Part shown: positions 1-13,000 of the stretch, one piece after another
Layout: the number at the start of each line of letters is the position of its first letter
Numbering within the stretch: the first letter of the stretch is position 1
Assembly: GCA_964036295.1 (NCBI GenBank)
Contig: OZ038466.1
Location: 22,868,597 to 22,932,596, forward strand
Direction: 5' to 3'
Source: Plumapathes pennacea
Taxonomy: Eukaryota > Cnidaria > Anthozoa > Antipatharia > Myriopathidae
DNA: 64,000 nt
Notes under the pieces: generated by a model
What the model was told of the DNA's origin: nothing
Database searches by the model: none
Seen by the model: the letters and a program-made list of their open reading frames with translations, nothing else
Program-made: the position numbers and the translations under genes

Positions 1-325
1 AAGAAGAAAGAAAGATCTATAAGGTAGAAAAATAAGACAAGGAAACTACTGTTAAAATAATTCATCTTTCAGCATAGCTGCAATGTCCCCATTCCCAGAC
101 AAGGAAAAGCTGGTAATTTCACCCTTTTTCTATGGCTGTAGTCACCCGCTTTTTTTCTATTAGATTTTTATTATTGCCTTGCAAATTATTCCAAGACCTG
201 AATGTGGTGAGGTTGCAATATTACTGGCGGTTTGACTGTCCTTCAGACAAGTATGGCATGGTGTTATAAATTTTTACTTGAAAATTGCACTGTGTACACA
301 CATACAGTACTTGTACTATACAAAC

Positions 326-3300
326 CTGGAAATTTTCTTTGATCCTTTGTGGGGTGACACTCTTAGGAATGACCACAACACCTCTCTGGACTTGAAACCG
401 AATGCAGACCTGTGCAGTTGTCTTGCCATATTTCTTGGCAATCTCTACGATTTTGGGGTCATTCAACAGCAAAGGATCACCTGGCTTTGCCCAAGGCCGG
501 TCTGGAGATCCAAGGGGACTGTATGCCGTTACTAATGGATATAAATAGAGCATCAAGCAGTGAGTGAGTATTAATTAAAAATAGTCTCAGCAACCTGTAA
601 TTAAAATATTATATTCAGTCTGCAGAAAGCACTTAGACTTTAGGGATGGAAATGACATTTTAGAAAGCCAAATCTAAAAATTCTTCAAGGGGAGAGAGCA
701 TCCCCCCAGACACCCCAGAAGCTCATGCCTTTGGTGCTTAAGATTTGGGAACTTATAAGATTTTCTCCAGGATTTCCCAGGTAAAAATAGTATGCGGGAT
801 CCCGGCCGGGATTATGGAACGTTGGGATCCCACCCGGGATTATGGAACATCCCAGGTGGGATCCCACCCGGGATTTGGTGGGATCCCGCCAATCCCACCC
901 GGGATCCTGCCCCCAAAAGGTGGGATCCCGGCCTGGATTATGGAATGTCGGGATTCCACAATCCCACCCGGGATCCCACCCAGGATTTGGCGGGATCCCA
1001 TCCCGCCATCCCGCCATCCCGCCCGGGATTATGGAACATCCCAGGTGGGATTTGGCGGGATCCCGTCCCGCCATCCCGCCCGGGATTATGGAACATACCA
1101 GGTGGGATTTGGCGGGATCCCGTCCCGCCATCCCACCCGGGATTATGGAACATCCCAGGTGGGATTTGGCGGGATCGCATCCCACCATCCCGCCCGGGAT
1201 TATGGAACATCCCAGGTGGGATTTGGCGGGATCCCATCCCACCATCCCGCCCGGGATTATGGAACATCCCAGGTGGGATTTGGCGGGATCCCATCCCACC
1301 ATCCCGCCCGGGATTATGGAACATCCCAGGTGGGATTTGGCGGGATCCCATCCCGCCATCCCGCCATCCCGCCTGGGATTATGGAACATCCCAGGTGGGA
1401 TTTGGTGGGATCCAATCCCGCCATCCCAACCGGGATTATGGAACATCCCAGGTGGGATTTGGCGGGATCCCATCCCACCATCCCGCCCGGGATTATGGAA
1501 CATCCCAGGTGGGATTTGGCGGGATCCCATCCCACCATCCCGCCCGGGATTATGGAACATCCCAGGTGGGATTTGGCGGGATCCCGTCCCGCCATCCCGC
1601 CCAGGATTATGGAACATCCCAGGTGGGATTTGGCGGGATCCCATCCCGCCATCCCGCCTGGGATTATGGAACATCCCAGGTGGGATTTGGTGGGATCCCG
1701 TCCCGCCATCCCACCCGGGATTATGGAACATCCCAGGTGGGATTTGGTGGGATCCCGTCCCGCCATCCCGCCCGGGATTATGGAACATCCCAGGTGGGAT
1801 TTGGTGGGATCCCGTCCCGCCATCCCGCCCGGGATTATGGAACATCCCAGGTGGGATTTGGCGGGATCCCGTCCCGCCATCCCGCCGGGATTATGGAACA
1901 TCTCAGGTGGGATTTGGCGGGATCCCGTCCCGCCATCCCGCCCGGGATTATGGAACATCCCAGGTGGGATTTGGCGGGATCCCGTCCCGCCATCCCGCCC
2001 GGGATTATGGAACATCCCAGGTGGGATTTGGCGGGATCCCGTCCCGCCATCCCGCCCGGGATTATGGAACATCCCAGGTGGGATTTGGCGGGATCCCGTC
2101 CCGCCATCCCGCCCGGGATTATGGAACATACCAGGTGGGATTTGGCGGGATCCCGTCCCGCCATCCCACCCGGGATTATGGAACATCCCAGGTGGGATTT
2201 GGCGGGATCCCATCCCACCATCCCGCCCGGGATTATGGAACATCCCAGGTGGGATTTGGCGGGATCCCATCCCACCATCCCGCCCGGGATTATGGAACAT
2301 CCCAGGTGGGATTTGGCGGGATCCCATCCCGCCATCCCGCCATCCCGCCTGGGATTATGGAACATCCCAGGTGGGATTTGGTGGGATCCCATCCCGCCAT
2401 CCCACCCGGGATTATGGAACATCCCAGGTGGGATTTGGTGGGATCCCATCCCACCATCCCGCCCGGGATTATGGAACATCCCAGGTGGGATTTGGCGGGA
2501 TCCCATCCCACCATCCCGCCCGGGATTATGGAACATCCCAGGTGGGATTTGGCGGGATCCCGTCCCGCCATCCCGCCCGGGATTATGGAACATCCCAGGT
2601 GGGATTTGGCGGGATCCCGTCCCGCCATCCCGCCCGGGATTATGGAACATCCCAGGTGGGATTTGGCGGGATCCCGTCCCACCATCCCGCCCGGGATTAT
2701 GGAACATCCCAGGTGGGATTTGGCGGGATCCCATCCCACCATCCCGCCCGGGATTATGGAACATCCCAGGTGGGATTTGGCGGGATCCCGTCCCGCCATC
2801 CCGCCTGGGATTATGGAACATCCCAGGTGGGATTTGGCGGGATCCCGTCCCGCCATCCCACCCGGGATTATGGAACATCCCATGTGGGATTTGGCGGGAT
2901 CCCGTCCCGCCATCCCGCCCGGGATTATGGAACATCCCAGGTGGGATTTGGCGGGATCCCGTCCCACCATCCCGCCCGGGATTATGGAACATCCCAGGTG
3001 GGATTTGGCGGGATCCCGTCCCGCCATCCCGCCCGGGAGTATGGAACATCCCAGGTGGGATTTGGCGGGATCCCGTCCCGCCATCCCGCCCGGGATTATG
3101 GAACATCCCAGGTGGGATCCCACCTGGGATTTGGTGGGATTCCATACCGCTATCCCACGTAGGATTTCACCGGGATGGCGGGACGGGATCCCACCAGGGA
3201 TGTTCCATAATCCCGAGTGGGATGGCGGGACGGGATCCTACCAAATCCCGAGTGGGATCTTCCATAATATTTCAGGTGGGATGGTGGGATGGGATTCCGG

Positions 3301-5285
3301 GTGGGATAAAACTGGGATCCCACATACTATTTTTACCTGGGTTGTTCCTAGGCCTGCATAAACTATATTTGCCCCTAAAAGTTTGGCCTGCATAAACTAT
3401 ATTTGCCCCTAAAAGTTTGGCCTGCATAAACTATATAGTTGTCCCCTAAAGTTGTATTTTACTTAATAGTACTTGTGATTTACAATGTTCATGTTTGTTT
3501 TGTGTGATGTTTAACTGTACAATGTAAATTGCTGGACGGGTACACTTGTCATGGCACCCTAAAAAACCTGTACATGGAGCTTACAGTTTCTTCTGGCATA
3601 ACTTGTAAAATACTGACCTAAAGTGTCATGTTTCTTGCATTCTTGTATGAGTGGATTTTGAGTCAAGTACGGATGGCATTCCACTTGGTTTGTCACTGGC
3701 TTTATTCTGCCTCTTGATACAATTTCATTGACTTGCTTAGAATTGAAGTTTGACACACCTGAAACAAAGAAATTAGGGAATGTAAAATTTAGGGAGAAAG
3801 GCATATTACTGTGTGTCACTCAATTACTTTGTAGTTATGGTACTACAGGTTAATACATTTCAATAAAAAAGAAAATTCACCAATGGATTTGCAGAGGCCT
3901 TCATCAACAAGTTTCTCCATGGCTTCCCAAGTTTCACATGGGTGGTGATATGCATACAGCATGTTCCCTTGGTCATCCTTTGGAAACTTATCATCCCCAT
4001 CTTTGAAGGATGTAGGCCAGTGCATCAGGTAGAGGTCAACATATTCAAGGTTCAGGTCCTTAAGTGTCTCCTGCAAGGCAGACCGCACATCCTTTGGATT
4101 GTGTTTGGTGTTCCAGAGTTTGGATGTGATAAACAAATCCTTCCTTTCCACTACCTGTTGGAGTCATGGTATGATAAGTTATCAGTGCACAATTCATGGA
4201 CAATTTGTACTTAAGGTTATGTTGTCATCAGCCACTGTGAACATTGAGCCAATGTTTAAAATAATTTTAGGAGTAACTTCAGAAGGGTTCAAAATTAACT
4301 TTTGTGCTGTCAATAAAATTGTTTCATTTTCTCTATTGGTTGGCCTAAGGGACAACCATTAATTTGCACATGCACTGTTTGGCTCCCCAGCATGTTTTCC
4401 GTTTTCACTATTTTTCAACTCCATAATAACCCTTGTTATGAAATTATAAACATGATTTCCCTCAAATGTTTTGACCCTATTTTAATAAACCAGTAAAAAA
4501 TGCAGATGCATGTTTAGGGTCCAATGTTGTCAGTTCAATATACACTTATTTCAACTTAACCTCGTCATCACCAAAGATGGGGTTGGGGGTTGGTGTCCAG
4601 TAACAGAGTTGTCAAAGTGCAGTGTCTGAGGGCCTAAGGAGGTATCCATGGCAACACCCGGCCCGTCACTGATAATCAGTGGAGATCGATACCTCACTAA
4701 CTTATCGTGGGGGAGATGCGAGAAAAGCAAAATAAATGTGTGATGATCTACTAAGCAAAATTGATCTGCTATGTGAAGCACAGACCAAGCAAATTAAATG
4801 CATGTGCAGGTGCTTAAAACCCACCTATTGGGTGTGCCTGGCTGAAGAGGGTAATAGACCTGACCAACAAGTCCCAGAGTTAACTTAGGCTAAAATGCAT
4901 GTAGTGACATTTACAATAATGAAAAGGTAACAATATCAATCGGATTTTTTGATCAAAATTAATGTGGATTTATTTATTTTGTGTAGGATATTAAAAATAT
5001 ATTTTTTATACAAGGGAGATGTACAGCACTGCAAGTTATGTCTGCTGGATCGTCCCGTTTTTGATCGAGTGTACGCAGGGAACAGCATCTCACCGTGCCT
5101 ATCTTCTCCTTCAGGGCTTGGCCGACTTCCTTCTCGTTTCCGTACGCCGCGGCACAGTCGATGTGGCGGTATCCGCAATCAATGGCACATTTCACGGCAT
5201 TTTCCACTTGCCCTGGTTTACTTTTCCACGTTCCCAACCCTACTGCTGGCATTTCTATGCCATTATTCAGTTTCAAAGTGGTCAT
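326..5285 (-). CDS. AKR1A1: Aldo-keto reductase, AKR1A1-like (3' end outside window)
   Basis: NADPH-dependent cytosolic reductase of aldehydes to alcohols. Four exons on the minus strand: 5285-5094, 4154-3881, 3758-3618 and 531-326, summing to 813 nt (271 codons). The last ~54 codons of a usual ~325-residue enzyme must lie left of position 1. Visible AKR hallmarks are the N-terminal GTW strand, the DCAAAYGNE segment (catalytic Asp and Tyr), TSKLWN (catalytic Lys), LMHWP (catalytic His), GVSNFNS across an exon junction, QVECHPY, TAYSPLG and the cofactor-binding IPKSVTP. Closest in wording to alcohol dehydrogenase [NADP+] (AKR1A1), although other AKR1 members cannot be excluded. It shares a 184-bp head-to-head interval with RPF1. 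Its third intron contains a large minisatellite. Confidence 0.9.
784..3330. repeat. 57-bp GC-rich minisatellite inside an AKR intron
   Basis: About 36 regular copies of a 57-bp unit (clear from about 1022 to 3115, flanked by degenerate copies) built around CCCGGGATTATGGAACATCC and a GGGATCCC palindrome. The unit length is a multiple of three and lacks stops, so all three plus frames and several minus frames stay open for hundreds of codons. Variant units recur in the same order about 1 kb apart (for example the GGAACATACC variant at 1091 and 2124, and the extra CCATCCCGC at about 1362 and 2338), showing a higher-order duplication. It lies wholly between AKR exons at 531 and 3618, so it is read as non-coding. 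Confidence 0.95.
3351..3450. repeat. 34-bp tandem repeat, three copies
   Basis: The unit beginning GGCCTGCATAAACTATAT starts at 3351, 3385 and 3419, directly beyond the 57-bp minisatellite and in the same AKR intron. Confidence 0.9.
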
Positions 5286-5469
5286 CCTGCTCTAGAAAGG
5301 TGGAATATTGGCGTTGGAGTGCTCAGTTCAGGTGAGTCAAGAAACGGAAATGAAATATGACCCAATGTCTCGTGATCACACTTCTTTCCGAGTGCCCCAC
5401 GAAAATATCCGAAGCACTTTATCTTACCCAGTCCTACTCGATCATTCGACTCACGTGTTGAAAACAAAG
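5286..5469. promoter_or_regulatory. Divergent promoter, AKR / RPF1
   Basis: Only 184 bp separate the two divergent start codons (5285 minus, 5470 plus), so both core promoters and 5' UTRs must share this interval. No TATA box was seen. The RPF1 start lies in AAAGATGGCGG, which matches the YY1-type AAnATGGCGG element often found over start codons of animal housekeeping genes. Confidence 0.7.
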
Positions 5470-7571
5470 ATGGCGGACTCACAGAGCAAGAAGTCTGTGG
5501 ATTTTTCCCAGATCAAAAACAAAGTAAGACGAAGCCAACTGTACCATAAGGAGAAAGAAAGAAAGTCCAAGGAGAAGACAGAGAGGAGAAAGAAGCGGAA
5601 GCGAGAAGAGAGTGCAACAGATGTCGAGGTATTTACAAGGCCTACAAATTTTACTCAGCTGTGTTTACAGTTTGTCTTCGACAACATGTGATCGAGCTGC
5701 ACGTGAACTGGGACAACCAAATAGTGTGCAATGTTTGTCCCTTGGGCAACCAATGGCTTTGATAAAAATGCTTGCATGATGTTGCTACTCCCAGTACTTT
5801 TCAACACAATGTGGCCGGGCACCAAGAGATTGGATGGGGTAACCAAACCATAACTTGTGGTTGTTCCTGGGGCAAATGCACAAACGTTATTTTTGAACCC
5901 TGTTCTGTAAAAATCAATCATCTACTGTACATTGTGTATTCATGGTTCACATGCCAGTATATAAGTTAGTACAATCCTGTCTGCACATTCCTTGCCTACA
6001 GGTTTGTAGTTTGACATGCACCACATTACAGTAAATACAATCATGTGTTTCTTTTTTGTGCTGACTACATGGTTACAGGTTTACTTAAATTTTAAATTCC
6101 ACAGGCTCCACCCAAACAGGTTCCTCGTACAATTGAAAATACAAGGGTTGTGGATGAAACAATTGTGGGCCCAGAAGATGAAGAGGTACAGTGTAATACT
6201 GTATGATCTCCACAGTGTTCTAGTTAGCCCAAAAATAGAACATAAAAGGGCATTCAGCATGCAGCACTTCATCATTCTATGCCAATTTACTTCATGTGCA
6301 CGTACACCAATGCACTGCATGCAGCCATAATGTAGGGTATGCTCAAACTTATTATCTTATTATCTTTATCCTTTGTTTTGCTTTTCTACTATCACTTTTT
6401 TGCAATACTTCCCTTATTTCTACATGTACTTGTATAGTGTTTCTTCTTCTCCTTTTTCTTCTTTATACATGTAACTTTCATCTTTCTGATAACCGTGCAA
6501 TGTGTTGTAATGTAAACTTTTTTCAATTTTAGGTTCAGCAGGATGAAGCCAGTGATGAACTGGGAAAATATTTCAAGTGTGACATTACTCCCAAAGTTTT
6601 AATTACATCAAGCAATAAGGCAACTCTGGTAAGAGCCATACAAAGTAGTGGAGCTTGTTAGTAAAGTACAGTACTCATAATCTGCATGTGACACCATCAA
6701 AGGGTTGAAAAGTTGAACCTGTCTACAGCGGCCACCCTGGGGACAGAGAGCTGTGAGTGTCGTAGAGAGGTGGCCATTTTTGGGAGAGGAGAGGTTGTTT
6801 TAGGGATCTTGGGACCCATTTTTCTGGTTGTCACCACTGTCAAGAGGTGGCCATTTTGGGAAGTTTCAGTGTATGGATTACTGTCCTTGGACGAAAACTG
6901 ACCTCAAGTGGAGATGTACAGTAAGAAGTTACTGATATGTATGCATTCTTTTGTCAGAAAACAGTGCATTTTATGGAGGAACTTCAAAAGGTCATTCCTA
7001 ATTCTGAAATTCGTGAGCGGAAAGGCCTGGACTTGAAGAGGATAATACCACAAGCAAAAGAGAAGGACTTCACAGCCATTGTGGTTGTGCATGAAGACAG
7101 GAAGAAACCCAGTATCCTTGCAATTCTACATGTAGCTTGATTTATCATTATCCAACATTTTTTATTTGAAGTGATATTATCAGGCAGGCAGCATTTCTGT
7201 AGCTACTTATACATGTTCCTTGACTGGTGTGAGATGCTTTGCTGGTGTGCCATTTACCAGATGGGCCAACTGCACATTTCAAGCTCAGTAGTGTGAAGTT
7301 GACTAAAGACATCAAGGTAAAAGTTTTAAAGTACCTGTAGCAGCGAACCAGGAGTCAACTAATAAAGGTGGAACCTTGCACAAAGTTCTACATTCAGTAG
7401 ATGGTATTCTGTACACTGTTCCCTATCTGTGGTGAGATTTGTCTTTATACTTTACGTTGGTTAGTACATGTAAAGCCCGCAGTGTCATGATGGGTTTGTG
7501 GGCTACCCGGATGTTGTAGGATTCTAAGATGCGTGCTATATAGTGTTACTCACCCTTTTATTTAATTAATT

Positions 7572-7602
<31 letters not shown>

Positions 7603-8933
7603 ACATTTTTTTGTGGGTTAGTGTTATTTTGATCTTGGATTTTTGTGCATTTCTCATAATTTTGGTTTCAGTTACTGTAGTGATGTTTGACAATCTTCCT
7701 CTTATTTCAGAATCATGGCCGCATGACAAGTCACAAACCTCAAATCGTTCTGAACAATTTCAACACCAGACTTGGCCACTCAGTAGGCCGTCTCTTGGCT
7801 GCAATATTTCCTTATGACCCGCAATTTGAAGGCAGACAATGTGTGACATTCCACAACCAGAGAGACTTCATTTTTTTCAGGAGACATAGGTAAGTAGTGT
7901 TTGTGTTCTCAAAGGTCCTTCTTCTCGCCCTGCACGAATGTAGGAAGCGGGTAAGGTAGCACCAAAAGTTGCTCATTTTCGGCAAAGTTTTGACCTTGGC
8001 ATCATAAAGAGCTTCTGATACATCTCAAGCCGATTCAGCTCCAAACCAAAATGAGTTTAACCCTTTCACTCCCAAGAGTGATCAACTTCAATTTTCTCTT
8101 TCAATTTCTCACAAGAAATATATCATACAGTAGGGAGAACTTTGCTTTTGATACCTTGCTCATATTAAAGCAGATTGAACTATCAATTCTCACTACATTA
8201 CTCATACATTTTCCTCTTAAAAGGTTGGGAGAATCTGCATTTTGAGATTGGGAGTGAAAGGGTCAACTACAGTAGAACTCTGCTATCCTGAACTGTGTTA
8301 TCTCAAAGTCCCCACTATCTTGAACAGAATTCAATTTCCCTTGAAAACGAACCTGATAGAAATTCCCCCATGGTAGAACCCTGCTACCTCAATCTATTTT
8401 TTGATTCCCTTGAGAGTTAGAGATGGCGAGGTTTTACTGTATTGCTATTCCTATTTCAGAAAAGCCCAAACAAACATGTTTTAAATTGCCGATCTTTGTC
8501 CATTGACACAGATATATTTACAAGAATTCAAAGAAAGTCGGACTGCAAGAGCTGGGTCCCAGGTTCACTCTCAAGTTGCGTTCACTCCAGAAGGGAACCT
8601 TTGACTCCAAATATGGCGAGTACGAGTGGGTTCACAAGGTATGTGCACAGACTCTTGTAGCATCTTTTGAAGTTCAGAAATCTGTATGGGAAAAGTTGCT
8701 GGGATGCAAGGGTTTTGCAACGTCTTTTGTGCTTGTGATTCCCTTTGTGTTTTCAGAATCACAATATTATTATCAACTGCTCGTAATTGATCTGTGTTAT
8801 TGCCCCTCGTATAATCACGAGGCTTTCTGCATTATTAGTAAATCAAGAAACTTTTGGAAACTAACTGGACATTGTTGATTGTTCATTGCAGCGAAAAGAG
8901 ATGGACACGAGCAGACGGAAGTTTTTCTTGTAA
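5470..8933 (+). CDS. RPF1: Ribosome production factor 1 (Brix domain)
   Basis: Nucleolar Brix-domain protein needed for 60S subunit assembly. Eight exons: 5470-5628, 6105-6185, 6533-6628, 6958-7111, 7234-7316, 7711-7889, 8512-8638 and 8892-8933, summing to 921 nt (306 residues). The lysine/arginine-rich N-terminus ([18 protein letters not shown]) is typical of RPF1. The Brix core includes [57 protein letters not shown] and [19 protein letters not shown], and the C-terminus ends SRRKFFL. The family's usual length is about 350, so the N-terminal region is somewhat short. Introns 4-7 carry short repeat elements. The family assignment is secure; function is inferred from orthology. Confidence 0.95.
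6700..6910. repeat. Degenerate dispersed repeat in RPF1 intron
   Basis: Contains repeated GTGGCCATTTT(T)GGG blocks and a CCTGTCTACAGCGGCCACC segment. It looks like an eroded interspersed element. No coding capacity was seen. Confidence 0.4.
7557..7606. repeat. TTTA microsatellite
   Basis: A run of TTTA/TTAA tetranucleotides in an RPF1 intron. Confidence 0.9.
8057..8266. mobile_element. MITE-like element, 210 bp
   Basis: Terminal inverted repeats TTAACCCTTTCACTCCCAA at the left and TTGGGAGTGAAAGGGTCAA at the right, with an AT-rich interior lacking ORFs. No clear target-site duplication can be read. It lies in intron 6 of RPF1. Confidence 0.75.
8268..8441. mobile_element. MITE-like element, TACAGTA termini
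   Basis: Immediately follows the previous element. The left end TACAGTAGAACTCTGCTAT and right end GATGGCGAGGTTTTACTGTA form imperfect inverted repeats, resembling pogo/Tigger-type ends that begin CAGTA. Non-coding. Confidence 0.65.
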
Positions 8934-10019
8934 GAGAGCAATGGACGAGAAATTGGAAAGAATTGGATGAGGATGCGTGGACTGCAGCAGGAACTGTCCC
9001 AGAAAGTGAATTGTCACTGTTGTCCAAGAATAACACGGTGATGTCCAAGGAAAACTAGCTGCAAATGTGGACAATAGATCGACGTTTAGAAAACTTTAGA
9101 CTTTTCATCAACATCTTGAAACTGCAAAACATTTCTAAACAACCATTACAAATATACCATCAACAGGCAACTGATATGTAAATGGATACTCGAGTTTCCG
9201 TGTCTTGCTACGCAAAACCTGTTCAATACAGAAAACAAGGTTGCGTTCCATTGGGACTATTCCTGAATGGGCTAATGAAGATAGTTCTGGCAAAGTTGAG
9301 CACAATGTTTGGAGTGTGTTGATGAAAGTTCTGCATGCATCCGACTTTGGAAAAAAAAAAGAGTAACCGTTGAAGCTATTGAAACGTCCAGGTAATACTT
9401 TCAGCAGTATTACGAAACTGTTGGCAATACGTCTTGCATGTCCAAGTTTTTACAACCGTTGTGGAAATATATTGTTAAATCCGCGGACATAAGGCCCAGG
9501 AAGGATAGTCTCTCTCCCTCTCCTCTCTTCCTCCCTCCTTCTCCGTTCCGCTTTCTTTTATGTATCTGTGTCGCACACACCTACAAACTTATTGTTATGT
9601 TAACCATGTTCTCACTGTGTGTATGCGCTTTCTATTTCACTTCACAATGTAGTGGCGACGAGCTGCTGTTTGTAAAGCTGATATTCGACGTCCAGTTGAA
9701 CGAGCTCGCGCCCCTGGCCAGCAATGTACAGAGGGTCAGCTACAATCCTGGAAAAAACGTTTAGACACTTCAATCATTTGCTTTTATTAGCCGACAAAAA
9801 GTTATAACAAATCGTTTTCCATCGCAAATATTGCTAAGCAAGCGAGCATATAGCCTGCGTTGCAAGTGTTTCCGTAGGTTTCTGAGCGCATACATAGACT
9901 TTTTCGATCCTTGACCGCGCGAAAATTGGGGCGAATGCAAAAGGGACGTCGAGAGGGAGGTGGGTCCAGGAGAGACGGACTGTTATTAAAACTACAATTC
10001 GACGTACTAGCTTTACCGT
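8934..10019. other. Intergenic, convergent 3' ends of RPF1 and TPR-CHAT
   Basis: No gene recognised. A minus-strand AATAAA at 9788-9783 is the probable polyadenylation signal of the TPR-CHAT gene, 232 bp past its stop. Positions 9838-9970 look like part of a dispersed repeat (CCTGCGTTGCAAGTGTTTCC), but its ends are unclear. Confidence 0.5.
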
Positions 10020-13000
10020 TTACGCGGTACAGTATACTGGTCCTGTTGCTCCGATTATCGCAAACGCTGCCCATTGCTCCGGACTTCTGGTGCTTTCACT
10101 TCTTCTCAAAGTACGCATGGCTTTGTGCAGTGCCAACGCTGCGTTCCGCGAGTTCTTGTACTCTTGGTAAAAATACTTCATGAGCTGAGACGTGCAGTCG
10201 TCTTCGATCTTCCAGAGAGTCACCACGACACAAGCTGCACCGGCTGCGATGAATGCACGTGACAGGCCTGAGGGAAAAGAAGTCAGAAACGATTTTTCGA
10301 ATGAATTAAAACAAAAAACAAAAAAAAAAGAAAATCAAAGTAATTACTGTCGATCATAATTTAGAGCAGAATTATAATTTAGGTGGGTCAGGGACATCAC
10401 TTACCTAAGATGCCTTCACCTGTAACCTTGCCAAGTCCCGAATCACAGCAACTTAGAACAACAAGCTCTGCCCTCAGGCTCATCTGCTTGACTTCTTCAG
10501 CCATAAGGAGTCCGCTGCAGTGCTCATCAGACTTGGCCAGGACTATGAAGCCTCGGTGGGTAAAATCTCCGTGCGAATCCGATACGTCGACAACGGCATG
10601 CGTGGCAAAATGAAGAACCTGGAAGTTTGGCATGGCCGAGGTTACGTGATTCTTGGTGGCACGACTTCCCAAGGCAATCTCGTTTCGAGGACAATTGAGG
10701 ATTTCGGCAATCATACGGGCTTCCTGTGCAGACGCAGGAAGCGATGGAAGTTCTTTGCAAGGCATCAGCGGATTGCCAATGGCAAGAAGACTGAGATCTT
10801 CAGGTGCACTCCCTTCTTGAAGGTTGCTCAAATAGTCGACGGTCAGGTCAAGAAGGTGAATGGATGGACTTGTTGAGATGACAAAGTTCTCCACGAGATA
10901 AGAATTGCCGCTGCCTTCACAGAGGGCTGCAAAGGGAACTCTGAGAAGAAAGTCCTGAGGGATAAATGTGACACGAGAACTGTCCCCGTGGTCACTTGAA
11001 AGAAGGTCTTTTATTGGCTCTATCAAAACCCTGTAAGCAGAATTCAACAACGGTTTCCAGTTTCTCGGCCCAGGATCGTTTGTGTTTACAGTTTCTTTTG
11101 CAGCATTTTGAAACTGAGTACCACTTTGACATGTTTCCTCGCTGGGACAATTCTCGCCTACCTTAAAGGCTACTTCTGAAAGTACTGCCAAGCCCTGGCC
11201 ACTCAAAGAATGTTCATGATTAGTTTCGTCTGAAAGGCCTTCCTCGGATACTTCGTCAGTTTGTGAGGGATATAATGGCATTTCAACGGACTCTTCTTGG
11301 ATTTTAGACTTTTCTTCGCATAGACTATGAACACCTGGGGATGGCGAACCAACTGGTTCTGGCACTGAAGAGTGTTCTTGATTGCCAAACTTTCCTTCGC
11401 ATGGACTATCAACACCTGGAGGTGGCGAACAAATTGGTTCTGGCGCTGTAGCCGAGTGTTCTTGATTGATGGAGTTTCCTTCGCATAGAGTATAAGCACC
11501 TGGGGATGGCGAACCAATTATTGGTTTCGGCACTGAAGAGTGTTCGTGGTTGACGGAATGTCCTTCACATTGCTGATGAACGTTGGGCTTTGGCATCTCA
11601 CATGGTTTCTCTGGGCTGGATTCTTCGTAATCTCCGCACTCGTTTTTAAGAGACACCTCAAAATACAGGCTTGACGAACTTGCAGATACAGGCGATGTTA
11701 AATCGTATGGCTCTTTGCATGAAACTGATTCTCCAGTGCTCTTCTCCTGACCGTCTGCTAGGTCACAAACGTCGCTTTTCGACGGCGCCATTTCTCTGTG
11801 ACCCTGCAAATCTTGGACGTCTTTCAGTTCTTTGCTTTCCTTCGATAGGTCAGTGAGGACACCATCTTCGCTACAACTATTAAGTAGATCTTCAATCCGT
11901 TCAAGTTCGTCAACGTTTTGTGCATTTAACAAAGGACCTTTCGTTCCTCCGAAAACCGAGACCTCGTTGCACTGAATGCTTCTCAAAGCTAATTGCAGTT
12001 GCGAATTTCCACGGTAGCCTCCCCGAAGCGAGAAAATGCAATCCTTGCTTATGTCAACTTTGGTAGCCAACGTTGCTTCAAGACGCGATTTGGTAAAGTG
12101 AAGGTCACCCGAGGGCGTCAGCACCCACATGTACACCCATTCTTCAGAGACACCTTTGACATCAAACTCTTTAACTAAAGAGTAGGTCACCAGAGTTGTA
12201 GCAAGCTTCTGACTGACCAAGACTGCCTTCCTGAAGTACTCTTCTACATTTGCAGTGTTTAATTCTAATGATCTTCCATGACCAAGATCTGAGCCAGGAT
12301 TAGGACCCATGCTGAGATTTTCCGTTTTTTCTGACTCTGTCTTGAAGGATGAAAGCCTTTTCTGAACGATCTCTGACAGAGCCCGCGTTCGACTTCTGTC
12401 TGAAAGAACAAAAGCCTCTTTGTATTTCCCTTGAGCAGTAAGTACAACCTGTAGGAGGTTGTGGGCTTCGGCTTGATTCTTCTCAAAATTTGAAATTTTG
12501 GATTCGTCTTCATCGCCAATTTGAGAGCGAATTTTCTCGAGCGTCTGACAGCAATCTAGGATTGCTCGTTCAGCTTCGAGTAGATCTGCTTTGAGTAAAA
12601 AATCCATGGCTATCTGATGCTGCATGATTGCAACTCCACCAATATCCAGTCGCTTGGAAGCATTCTCCCGGTAGACCAAATGACATTCGATAGCCTCATC
12701 TAATCGCCCCAGAACGCGATACACGGTACCAAGGTTTCCCCACGCCATTCCTTCACGTGCAATGTTGTGCGCCTGCTTTTGTATTTTGATGGCAAAACGG
12801 AACAGTTTCACAGCTTCTTCATAGTGGCCCAGAGTTGTATATAACTTGCCTATCTTGTTACAGGCCATACCCATTCTAGTAGAGTCTCCTACTTGTTCAG
12901 CCAAGGAATATCCAATTGCCTGCAAGATGACGGACATTTTGTACTCTTCAGGATCGTAAGACTTAAGGAAGCCTAGGTGGCCACTTGCAACCGCAAGGCC

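Noticed and set aside
784-3330. Possible CRISPR-like repeat array
   Set aside because: Units are contiguous with no unique spacers, and the DNA is from an animal nuclear genome.
685-3395. Very long open frames (over 800 codons) on the + strand and several on the - strand
   Set aside because: They are translations of the stop-free 57-bp minisatellite, open in several frames at once, and lie inside an AKR intron.
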